Shown: in pieces, positions 41,641 through 53,300 of the stretch | Layout of the letters: each line of letters starts with the position of its first letter | How positions within the stretch are numbered: the stretch's first letter is position 1 | Source: Palaemon carinicauda | Lineage: Eukaryota; Arthropoda; Malacostraca; Decapoda; Palaemonidae | Direction: 5' to 3' | Assembly (NCBI RefSeq): GCF_036898095.1 | Contig: NC_090766.1 | Coordinates: forward strand, 39,577,493 to 39,641,492 | DNA: 64,000 nucleotides | The notes under the pieces: generated by a model | What the model saw: the letters and a program-made list of their open reading frames with translations, nothing else | Database searches by the model: none | Told to the model about the DNA's origin: nothing | Translations under genes and position numbers: made by a program

Positions 41641-41990
41641 GGCATCAGTTGGTGAAGCCAATTCTTCTTCAGACGACACCAGTTGGTGCAGCCAATTCTT
41701 CTTCAGACGACACCAGTTGGTGCAGCCAATTCTTCTTCAGACGGCACCAGTTGGTGCAGCCAATTCTTCTTCAGATGGCACCAGTTGGTGCAGCCAATTC
41801 TTCTTCAGACGGCACCAGTTGGTGCAGCCAATTCTTCTTCAGATGGCACCAGTTGGTGCAGCCAATTCTTCTTCAGACGGCACCAGTTGGTGCAGCCAAT
41901 TCTTCTTCAGATGGCACCAGTTGGTGCAGCCAATTCTTCTTCAGATGGCACCAGTTGGTACAGCCAATTCTTCTTCAGACGGCACCAGAT
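41641..41990. repeat. 34 bp minisatellite, class c, about 10 copies
   Basis: Units contain AATTCTTCTTCAGACGGCAC and CAGTTGGTGCAGCC. GACGG alternates with GATGG. The unit has both the extra TTC and the restored G. Confidence 0.97.
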
Positions 41991-43235
41991 AGCATCAGTT
42001 GGTGCAGCCTATTCTTCAGACGGCACCAGTTTGAAAAGCCAATTCATCAGATGGTACGATAATGAGCACCCAATTCTTCAGACGGCACCAGTTGGTGCAG
42101 CCAATTTTTCAGACGGCACCAGTTAAGGAGCGGCCATTTCTTCAGACGACACCAGTTAGGGGCGACCATTTCTTCAGACGGAACCAGTTTGAGCAGCCAA
42201 TTCTTCAGATGGCACCAGTTAGAGCAGCCAGTTCTTCAGAAGGCACCAGTTTGAGCACCAAATTCTTCAGACAGCACCATTTTGAGCAGCCAATTCTTCA
42301 GAGGGCGCAAATTTTTCAGACTACACCATTTTGAGCACCCAATTCTTCAGAGAGCACCAGTTTGTACACCCAATTTTTCAGACAGGACCATTTTGCGCAG
42401 GCACTTCTTCAGACGGCACCATTTAGAGAAGCCACTTCTTCAGACGGCACCAGTTGGAGCAGCCACTTCTTCAGACGGCACCAGTTGGAGCAGCCACTTC
42501 TTCAGACGGCACCATTTAGAACAGCCACTTCTTCAGACGGCACCATTTAGAGCAGCCACTTCTTCAGACGGCACCATTTAGAGCAGTCACTTTTTCAGAC
42601 GGCACCAGTTTGTACATCCAATTCTTCAAACAGCATCGTTTTGTGCACCCAATTCTTCAGACGCCACCGTTTTGTGCACCCAATTCTTCAGACGCCACCG
42701 TTTTGTGCACCCAATTCTTCAGATGGCAGCGGTTGGAGCAGCCACTTCTTCAGACGGCAGCGGTTGGAGCAGCCACTTCTTCAGACGGCAGCGGTTGGAG
42801 CAGTCACTTCTTCAGACGGCAACGGTTGGAGCAGCCACTTCTTCAGACGCCACCAGTTGGAGCAGCCAATTCTTCAGACGGCACCATTTAGAGCAGCCAA
42901 TTCTTCAGACAGCACCATTTTGAGCAGCCAATTCTCCAGACGGCACCATTTTGAGCAGCCAATTCACCAGACGGCACCGTTTTGTGCACCCAATTCTTCA
43001 GACTGCACCATTTTGCGCAGTTACTTTTTCAGACGGCACTATTTAGAGCAGCCACTTCTTCAGACGGCACCAGTTGGAGCAGCCAATTCTTCAGACGGCA
43101 CAATTTTGAGCAGCCAATTTTACAGACGGCACCATTTTGAGCAGCCAATTCTACAGACGGCACGAGCAGCCAATTCTTCAGACGGCACCAGTTTGAGCAG
43201 CCAATTCTTCACACCAGTTGGAGCAGCCACTTCTT
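41991..43235. repeat. Mixed 31 bp units, end of macro-unit 1
   Basis: Units vary in the second half (ACCATTTTGAGCAGCC, ACCATTTAGAGCAGCC, ACCGTTTTGTGCACCC, AGCGGTTGGAGCAGCC). It ends with TTCACACCAGTTGGAGCAGC and joins class a again at 43236. Confidence 0.95.
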
Positions 43236-44380
43236 CAGACGGCACTTCTAAAGACGGTGCAAGTTGCAGGAGACACTTCTAAAGACGGTGCAAGTTGCAG
43301 GAGACACTTCTAAAGACGGTGCAAGTTGCAGGAGACACTTCTAAAGACGGTGCAAGTTGCAGGAGACACTTCTAAAGACGGTGCAAGTTGCAGGAGACAC
43401 TTCTAAAGACGGTGCAAGTTGCAGGAGACACTTCTAAAGACGGTGCAAGTTGCAGGAGACACTTCTAAAGACGGTGCAAGTTGCAGGAGACACTTCTAAA
43501 GACGGTGCAAGTTGCAGGAGACACTTCTAAAGACGGTGCAAGTTGCAGGAGACACTTCTAAAGACGGTGCAAGTTGCAGGAGACACTTCTAAAGACGGTG
43601 CAAGTTACAGGAGACACTTCTAAAGACGGTGCAAGTTGCAGGAGACACTTCTAAAGACGGTGCAAGTTGCAGGAGACACTTCTAAAGACGGTGCAAGTTG
43701 CAGGAGACACTTCTAAAGACGGTGCAAGTTGCAGGAGACACTTCTAAAGACGGTGCAAGTTGCAGGAGACACTTCTAAAGACGGTGCAAGTTGCAGGAGA
43801 CACTTCTAAAGACGGTGCAAGTTGCAGGAGACACTTCTAAAGACGGTGCAAGTTGCAGGAGACACTTCTAAAGACGGTGCAAGTTGCAGGAGACACTTCT
43901 AAAGACGGTGCAAGTTGCAGGAGACACTTCTAAAGACGGTGCAAGTTGCAGGAGACACTTCAAGTTGCAGGAGACACTTCAAGTTGCAGGACACACTTCT
44001 AAAGACACTTCAAGTTGCAGGATACACTTCTAAAGACTGTTTAAGTTGCAGAAGACACTTCTAAAGATGGTGCAAGTTGCAGAAGACACTTCTAAAGATG
44101 GTGCAAGTTGCAGTAGACACTTCTACTTCTAAAGACGATGCGAGTTGCAGTATACACTTCTAAAGACGGTGCGAGTTGCAGTATACACTTCTAAAGACGG
44201 TGCAAGTTGCAGTATACACTTCTAAAGACGGTGCAAGTTGCAGTATACAGTACACTTCTACTTCTAAAGACGGTGCAAGTTGCAGTATACAGTACACTTC
44301 TACTTCTAAAGACGGTGCAAGTTGCAGGGGACACTGTATCTTCTAAAGACTGCAAGTTACAGAAGACGCTTCTTCAGACG
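43236..44380. repeat. 31 bp minisatellite, class a, second block
   Basis: About 23 near-identical units, then diverged ones as in the first block. Start of macro-unit 2. Confidence 0.97.
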
Positions 44381-45450
44381 TTGTAAGTAGAAGAAGGCAA
44401 TTTTTCAGATGGAGCCAGCTTTAGCTGTCAATTCTTAACATGGTGAAAATTGCAGCTGAATTTTAGACGGTGAAAGTTGCAGCAACCAGTTCTTCAGCAA
44501 TGCATATGTCAGCATCAATTCTTAAATGTATATAAATTCTTCAGACGGCACCAGTTTGAGTGGCCAATTCTTCAGACGCACCACTTTGAGCGGCCAATTC
44601 TTCAGACGCACCACTTTGAGCGGCCAATTCTTCAGACGCACCAGTTTGAGCGGCCAATTCTTCAGACGCACCACTTTGAGCGGCCAAATCTTCAGACGCA
44701 CCAGTTTGAGCGGCCAATTCTTCAGACGCACCAGTTTGAGCGGCCAATTCTTCAGACGCACCAGTTTGAGCGGCCAATTCTTCAGACGCACCAGTTTGAG
44801 CGGCCAATTCTTCAGACGCACCAGTTTGAGCGGCCAATTCTTCAGACGCACCAGTTTGAGCGGCCAATTCTTCAGACGCACCAGTTTGAGCGGCCAATTC
44901 TTCAGACGCACCAGTTTGAGCGGCCAATTCTTCAGACGCACCAGTTTGAGCGGCCAATTCTTCAGACGCACCAGTTTGAGCGGCCAATTCTTCAGACGCA
45001 CCAGTTTGAGCGGCCAATTCTTCAGACGAACCAGTTTGAGCGGCCAATTCTTCAGACGCACCAGTTTGAGCGGCCAATTCTTCAGACGCACCAGTTTGAG
45101 CGGCCAATTCTTCAGACGCACCAGTTTGAGCGGCCAATTCTTCAGACGCACCAGTTTGAGCGGCCAATTCTTCTTCAGACGCACCAGTTTGAGCGGCCAA
45201 TTCTTCTTCAGACGCACCAGTTTGAGCGGCCAATTCTTCTTCAGACGGCACCAGTTTGAGCGGCCAATTTTTCTTCAGACGGCACCAGTTTGAGCCGCCA
45301 AATTTTCTTCAGACGGCGCAAATTGATGCAGCCAATTCTTCTTCAGACGGCACCAGTTTGAGCGGCCAATTCTTCAGACGGCACCAGTTTGAGCGGCCAA
45401 TTCTTCAGACGGCAACAGTTTGAGCAGCCAATTTTTCTTCAGACGGCATC
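44381..45450. repeat. Junction, then 30 and 33 bp units, second block
   Basis: Repeats the order of 40381-41640: junction, about 20 units of 30 bp (44538-45165), three of 33 bp, then mixed units. Confidence 0.95.
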
Positions 45451-47152
45451 AGTTGGTGAAGCCAATTCTTCTTCAGACGGCACCAGTTGGTGCAGCCAAT
45501 TCTTCTTCAGACGGCACCAGTTGGTGCAGCCAATTCTTCTTCAGACGGCACCAGTTGGTGCAGCCAATTCTTCTTCAGACGGCACCAGTTGGTGCAGCCA
45601 ATTCTTCTTCAGACGGCACCAGTTGGTGCAGCCAATTCTTCTTCAGACGGCACCAGTTGGTGCAGCCAATTCTTCTTCAGACGGCACCAGTTGGTGCAGC
45701 CAATTCTTCTTCAGACGGCACCAGTTGGTGCAGCCAATTCTTCTTCAGACGGCACCAGTTGGTGCAGCCAATTCTTCTTCAGACGGCACCAGTTGGTGCA
45801 GCCAATTCTTCTTCAGACGGCACCAGTTGGTGCAGCCAATTCTTCTTCAGACGGCACCAGTTGGTGCAGCCAATTCTTCTTCAGACGGCACCAGTTGGTG
45901 CAGCCAATTCTTCTTCAGACGGCACCAGTTGGTGCAGCCAATTCTTCTTCAGACGGCACCAGTTGGTGCAGCCAATTCTTCTTCAGACGGCACCAGTTGG
46001 TGCAGCCAATTCTTCTTCAGACGGCACCAGTTGGTGCAGCCAATTCTTCTTCAGACGGCACCAGTTGGTGCAGCCAATTCTTCTTCAGACGGCACCAGTT
46101 GGTGCAGCCAATTCTTCTTCAGACGGCACCAGTTGGTGCAGCCAATTCTTCTTCAGACGGCACCAGTTGGTGCAGCCAATTCTTCTTCAGACGGCACCAG
46201 TTGGTGCAGCCAATTCTTCTTCAGACGGCACCAGTTGGTGCAGCCAATTCTTCTTCAGACGGCACCAGTTGGTGCAGCCAATTCTTCTTCAGACGGCACC
46301 AGTTGGTGCAGCCAATTCTTCTTCAGACGGCACCAGTTGGTGCAGCCAATTCTTCTTCAGACGGCACCAGTTGGTGCAGCCAATTCTTCTTCAGACGGCA
46401 CCAGTTGGTGCAGCCAATTCTTCTTCAGACGGCACCAGTTGGTGCAGCCAATTCTTCTTCAGACGGCACCAGTTGGTGCAGCCAATTCTTCTTCAGACGG
46501 CACCAGTTGGTGCAGCCAATTCTTCTTCAGACGGCACCAGTTGGTGCAGCCAATTCTTCTTCAGACGGCACCAGTTGGTGCAGCCAATTCTTCTTCAGAC
46601 GGCACCAGTTGGTGCAGCCAATTCTTCTTCAGACGGCACCAGTTGGTGCAGCCAATTCTTCTTCAGACGGCACCAGTTGGTGCAGCCAATTCTTCTTCAG
46701 ACGGCACCAGTTGGTGCAGCCAATTCTTCTTCAGACGGCACCAGTTGGTGCAGCCAATTCTTCTTCAGACGGCACCAGTTGGTGCAGCCAATTCTTCTTC
46801 AGACGGCACCAGTTGGTGCAGCCAATTCTTCTTCAGACGGCACCAGTTGGTGCAGCCAATTCTTCTTCAGACGGCACCAGTTGGTGCAGCCAATTCTTCT
46901 TCAGACGGCACCAGTTGGTGCAGCCAATTCTTCTTCAGACGGCACCAGTTGGTGCAGCCAATTCTTCTTCAGACGGCACCAGTTGGTGCAGCCAATTCTT
47001 CTTCAGACGGCACCAGTTGGTGCAGCCAATTCTTCTTCAGACGGCACCAGTTGGTGCAGCCAATTCTTCTTCAGACGGCACCAGTTGGTGCAGCCAAATT
47101 TTCTTCAGACGGCACCAGTCGGTGCAGCCAATTCTTCTTCAGACAGCACCAG
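45451..47152. repeat. 34 bp minisatellite, class c, about 50 copies
   Basis: Nearly perfect 34 bp units, five times as many as in macro-unit 1 and without the GATGG variants found there, so they expanded and homogenised after the macro-duplication. All three forward frames are open across it, which follows from the absence of stops in the monomer. Confidence 0.98.
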
Positions 47153-50100
47153 ATAGCATCAGTTGGTGCAGCCTATTCTTCAGACGGCACCAGTTTGAAA
47201 AGCCAATTCATCAGATGGTACGATAATGAGCACCCAATTCTTCAGACGGCACCAGTTTGAGCGCCCAATTCTTCAGACGGCACCAGTTGGTGCAGCCAAT
47301 TTTTCAGACGGCACCAGTTAAGGAGCGGCCATTTCTTCAGACGACACCAGTTAGGGGCGACTATTTCTTCAGACGGCACCAGTTTGAGCAGCCAATTCTT
47401 CAGATGGCACCATTTTGAGCAGCCAATTCTTCAGAGGGCGCAAATTTTTCAGACTACATCATTTTGAGCACCCAATTCTTCAGAGAGCACCAGTTTGTAC
47501 ACCCAATTCTTCAGACAGGACCATTTTGCGCAGGCACTTCTTCAGACGGCACCATTTAGAGAAGCCACTTCTTCAGACGGCACCAGTTGGAGCAGCCACT
47601 TCTTCAGACGGCACCAGTTGGAGCAGCCACTTCTTCAGACGGCACCATTTAGAGCAGCCACTTCTTCAGACGGCACCATTTAGAGGAGCCACTTTTTCAG
47701 ACGGCACCATTTAGAGCAGCCACTTCTTCAGACGGCACCATTTAGAGCAGCCACTTTTTCAGACGGCACCAGTTTGTACATCCAATTCTTCAAACAGCAT
47801 CATTTTGTGCACCCAATTCTTCAGACGGCAGCGGTTGGAGCAGCCACTTCTTCAGACGGCAGCGGTTGGAGCAGCCACTTCTTCAGACGGCAGCGGTTGG
47901 AGCAGCCACTTTTTCAGACGGCAACGGTTGGAGCAGCCACTTCTTCAGACGGCAACGGTTGGAGCAGCCACTTCTTCAGACGGCACCAGTTGGAGCAGCC
48001 AATTCTTCAGACGGCACCATTTAGAGCAGCCAATTCTTCAGACAGCACCATTTTGAGCAGCCAATTCTTCAGACAGCACCATTTTGTGCACCCAATTCTT
48101 CAGACTGCACCATTTTGCGCAGTTACTTTTTCAGACAGCACTATTTAGAGCAGCCACTTCTTCAGACGGCACCAGTTGGAGCAGCCAATTCTTCAGACGG
48201 CACCAGTTGGAGCAGCCAATTTTTCAGACGGCACATTTTGAGCAGCCAATTTTCAGACGGCACCATTTTGAGCAGCCAATTCTCAGACGGCACGAGCAGC
48301 CAATTCTTCAGACGGCACCAGTTTGAGCAGCCAATTCTTCATACCAGTTGGAGCAGCCACTTCTTCAGACGGCACCAGTTGGAGCAGCCACTTCTTCAGA
48401 CGGCACAGTTGGAGCAGCCACTTCTTCAGACGGCACCAGTTGGAGCAGCCACTTCTTCAGACGGCAACGGTTGGAGCAGCCACTTCTTCAGACGGCAACG
48501 GTTGGAGCAGCCACTTCTTCAGACGGCAACGGTTGGAGCAGCCACTTCTTCAGACGGCAACGGTTGGAGCAGCCACTTCTTCAGACGGCACGGTTGGAGC
48601 AGCCACTTCTTCAGACGGCACGGTTGGAGCAGCCACTTCTTCAGACGGCACGGTTGGAGCAGCCACTTCTTCAGACGGCACGGTTGGAGCAGCCACTTCT
48701 TCAGACGGCACCGGTTGGAGCAGCCACTTCTTCAGACGGCACCATTTTGAGCAGCTAATTCTTCCAGACGGCACCATTTTGAGCAGCCAATTCTTCAGAC
48801 AACACCATTTTGTGCACCCAATTCTTCAGACGGCACCATTTTGCGCAGTTACTTTTTCAGACGGCACTATTTAGAGCAGCCACTTCTTCAGACGGCACTA
48901 TTTAGAGCAGCCACATCTTCAGACGGCACCAGTTGGTGCAGCACTTTTTCAGACGGCACTATTTAGAGCAGCCACTTCTTCAGACGGCACTATTTAGAGC
49001 AGCCACTTCTTCAGACGGCACCAGTTGGAGCAGCCAATTCTTCAGACGGCACCATTTTGAGCAGCCAATTCTTCAGACGGCATCATTTTGAGCAGCCAAT
49101 TCTTCAGACGGCATCATTTTGAGCAGCCAATTCTTCCAGACGGCACCATTTTGTGCACCCAATTCTTCAGACGGCACCATTTTGCGCAGTTACTTTTCAG
49201 ACGGCACTATTTAGAGCAGCCACTTCTTCAGACGGCACCAGTTGGAGCAGCCAATTCTTCAGACGGCACAATTTTGAGCAGCCAATTTCTTCAGACGGCA
49301 CATTTTGAGCAGCCACTTCTTCAGACGGCACCATTTTGAGCAGCCAATTTTCAGACGGCACCATTTTGAGCAGCCAATTCTTCAGACGGCACGAGCAGCC
49401 AATTCTTCAGACGGCACCAGTTGGACCAGCCACTTCTTCAGACGGCACCAGTTGGAGCAGCCACTTCTTCAGACGGCACCAGTTGGAGCAGCCACTTCTT
49501 CAGACGGCACCAGTTGGAGCAGCCACTTCTTCAGACGGCACCAGTTGGAGCAGCCACTTCTTCAGACGGCACCAGTTGATCAGCCAAAGACGGCACCAGT
49601 TGGAGCAGCCAATTTTCAGACGGCACCATTTTGAGTAGCCAATTCTTCAGAGGCACCAGTTTGACACCAATTCTTCAGACGGCACCAGTTGGAGCAGCCA
49701 CTTCTTCAGACGGCACCATTTAGAGCAGCCACTTCTTCAGACGGCACCATTTAGAGCAGCCACTTCTTCAGACGGCACCATTTAGAGCAGCCACTTTCTT
49801 CAGACGGCACCAGTTTGTGCATCCAATTCTTCAGACAGCACCATTTTGTGCACCCAATTCTTCAGACGGCACCATTTTGTTCACCCAATTCTTCAGATGG
49901 CACCGGTTGGAGCAACTTCTTCAGACGGCAGCGGTTGGAGCAGCCACTTCTTCAGACGGCACCAGTTGGAGCAGCCACTTCTTCAGACGGCACCAGTTGG
50001 AGCAGCCAATTCTTCAGACGGCACCAGTTGAGCAGCCAATTCTTCAGACGGCACCATTTTGAGCAGCCAATTCTTCAGATGGCACCATTTTGAGCAGCCA

Positions 50101-50399
50101 ATTCTTCAGACGGCACCATTTTGAGCAGCCAATTCTTCAGACGGCACCATTTTGAGCAGCCAATTCTTCAGAGGGCGCAAATTTTCAGATGACACCATTT
50201 TGAGCACAGCCATTTCTTCAGAGCAACATTTTGACCCACTTTTAAGATGGCACCAGTTGGAGCAGCCAATTCTTCAGACGGCACCATTTGAGCAGCCACT
50301 TCTTCAGACGGCACCATTTAGAGCAGCCACTTCTTCAGACGGCACCAGTTTGTGCAGCCAATTCTTCAGACGGCACCGTTTTGTGCAGCCAATTCTTCA
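47153..50399. repeat. Mixed 31 bp units, second block and beyond
   Basis: Matches 41991-43235 up to about 48366 and then continues with local runs of one variant (for example GGCAACGGTTGGAGCAGCC and GGCACGGTTGGAGCAGCC, a 30 bp form, at 48460-48710). Several units have lost a base. Confidence 0.95.
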
Positions 50400-53300
50400 G
50401 ACGGCACCGTTTTGTGCACTCAATTCTTCAGACGGCACCATTTTGCGCAGTCACTTTTTCAGACGACATTATTTGAGCAGCCACTTCTTCAGACGGCACC
50501 AGTTGGAGCAGCCACTTCTTCAGACGGCACCAGTTGGAGCAGCCACTTCTTCAGACGGCACCAGTTGGAGCAGCCACTTCTTCAGACGGCACCAGTTGGA
50601 GCAGCCACTTCTTCAGACGGCACCAGTTGGAGCAGCCACTTCTTCAGACGGCACCAGTTGGAGCAGCCACTTCTTCAGACGGCACCAGTTGGAGCAGCCA
50701 CTTCTTCAGACGGCACCAGTTGGAGCAGCCACTTCTTCAGACGGCACCAGTTGGAGCAGCCACTTCTTCAGACGGGACCAGTTGGAGCAGCCACTTCTTC
50801 AGACGGGACCAGTTGGAGCAACCAATTCTTCAGACGGCACCATTTTGAGCAGCCAATTCTTTAGACGGCACCATTTTGAGCAGCCAATTCTTCAGACGGC
50901 AGCAGTTGGAGCAGCCAATTCTTCAGACGGCAGCAGTTGGAGCAGCCAATTCTTCAGACGGCACCATTTAGAGCAGCGACTTTTTCAGACGGCACCAGTT
51001 TGTGCACCCAATTCTTAGACGGCACCGTTTTGTGCACCCAATTCTTCAGACGGCACCGTTTTGTGCACTCAATTCTTCAGACGGCACCATTTTGCGCAGT
51101 CACTTCTTCAGACGACATTATTTAGAGCAGCCACTTCTTCAGACGGCACCAGTTGGAGCAGCCACTTCTTCAGACGGCACCAGTTTGAGCAGCCACGTCT
51201 TCAGACGGCACCAGTTGGAGCAGCCACTTCTTCAGACGGGACCAGTTGGAGCAGCCACTTCTTCAGACGGGACCAGTTAGAGCAGCCACTTATTCAGACG
51301 GGACCAGTTGGAGCAGCCAATTCTTTAGACGGCACCATTTTGAGCAGCCAATTCTTCAGACGGCACCATTTTGAGCAGCCAATTCTTCAGACGGCAGCAG
51401 TTGGAGCAGCCAATTCTTCAGACGGCAGCAGTTGCAGCAGCCACTTCTTCAGACGGCACTAGTTGGAGTAGCCACTTCTTCAGACGGCACCAGTTGGAGC
51501 AGCCACTTCTTCAGACAGCACTAGTTGGAGCAGCCACTACTTCAGACGGCACCATTTTGAGCAGCCACTTCCTCAGACGGCACGAGCACCTAATTCTTCA
51601 GACGGCATCAGTTTGAGCAGCCAATTCTTCAGACGGCATCAGTTTGAGCAGCCAATTCTTCAGACGGCACCAGTTTGAGCAGCCAATTCTTCAGACGGCA
51701 CCAGTTTGAGCAGCCAATTCTTCAGACAGCACCAGTTTGAGCAGCCAATTCTTCAGACGGCACCAGTTAGAGCAGCCAGTTTTTCAGAAGGCACCAGTTT
51801 GAGCACCAAATTCTTCAGATGGCACCATTTTGAGCAGCCAATTATTCAGAGGGTGCAAATTTTTCAGACGACACCATTTTGAGCACCCAATTCTTCAGAC
51901 AGTACCAGTTTGTGCACCCAATTCTTCAGACAGGACCATTTTGGGCAGCCACTTCTTCAGACGGCACCATTTATAGAAGCCATTTCTTAAGATGGCACCA
52001 GTTGGAGCAGCCAATTCTTCAGACGGCACTAATTTAGAGCAGCCACTTCTTCAGACGGCATCATTTAGAGTAGTCACTTCTTCAGACAGCACCATTTAGA
52101 GCAGCGACTTTTTCAGACGGCACCAGTTTGTGCACCCAATTCTTAGACGGCACTGTTTTGTGCACCCAATTCTTCAGACGGCACCGTTTTGTGCACCCAA
52201 TTCTTCAGACGGCACCGTTTTGTGCACCCAATTCTTCAGACGGCACCGTTTTGTGCACTCAATTCTTCAGACGGCACCATTTTGCGCAGTCACTTTTTCA
52301 GATGACATTTAGAGTAGCCTCTTCTTCAGACGGCACCAGTTGGAGCAGCCACTTCTTCAGACGGCACCAGTTGGAGCTGCCACTTCTTCAGACGGCACCA
52401 GTTTGTGCACCCAATTCTTTAGACGGCACCATTTTGAGCAGCCAATTCTTCAGAGGGCGCCAATTTTTCAGATGGTACCATTTTGAACACCTATTTCTTC
52501 AGACGGCACCAGTTAGAGCAGCCAGTTCTTCAGAAGGCACCAGTTTGAGCACCAAATTCTTCAGATGGCACCATTTTGAGCAGCCAATTCTTCAGAGGGC
52601 GCAAATTTTTCAGACGACACCATTTTGAGCCCCCAATTTTTCAAACAGCACCAGTTTGTGCACCCAATTCTTCAGACGGCACCATTTATAGAAGCCACTT
52701 CTTCAGACGGCACCAGTTGGAGCAGCCAATTCTTCAGATGGCACTAATTTGAGCAGCCACTTCTTCAGACGGCACCATTTAGAGCAGCCACTTTTTCAGA
52801 CGCCACCAGTTTGTGCAGCCAATTTTTCAGAAGGCACCAGTTTGTGCACCTAATTCTTCAGACAGATCCATTTTGACCATCCAATTCTAAAGACGGCACC
52901 AGTTGGAGCAGCCACTTCTTCAGACGGCACCAGTTGGAGCAGCCACTTCTTCAGATGGCACCAGTTGGAGCAGCCACTTCTTCAGACGGCACCAGTTGGA
53001 GCAGCCACTTCTTCAGACGGCACCAGTTGGAGCAGCCACTTCTTCAGACGGCACCAGTTGGAGCAGCCACTTCTTCAGACGGCACCAGTTGGAGCAGCCA
53101 CTTCTTCAGACGGACCAGTTGGAGCAGCCACTTCTTCAGACGGGACCAGTTGGAGCAGCCACTTCTTCAGACGGGACCAGTTGGAGCAGCCACTTCTTCA
53201 GACGGGACCAGTTGGAGCAACCAATTCTTCAGACGGCACCATTTTGAGCAGCCAATTCTTTAGACGGCACCATTTTGAGCAGCCAATTCTTCAGACGGCA

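Noticed and set aside
40511..47260. Long open frames (up to 623 codons) in the satellite, on both strands
   Set aside because: Several frames are open at once because the 30, 33 and 34 bp monomers lack stops. Differences among monomers are not biased to any codon position.
45389..47260. 34-residue peptide repeats resembling the length of PPR or TPR motifs
   Set aside because: The period follows automatically from a 34 bp monomer read in triplets; the residues do not fit either motif.
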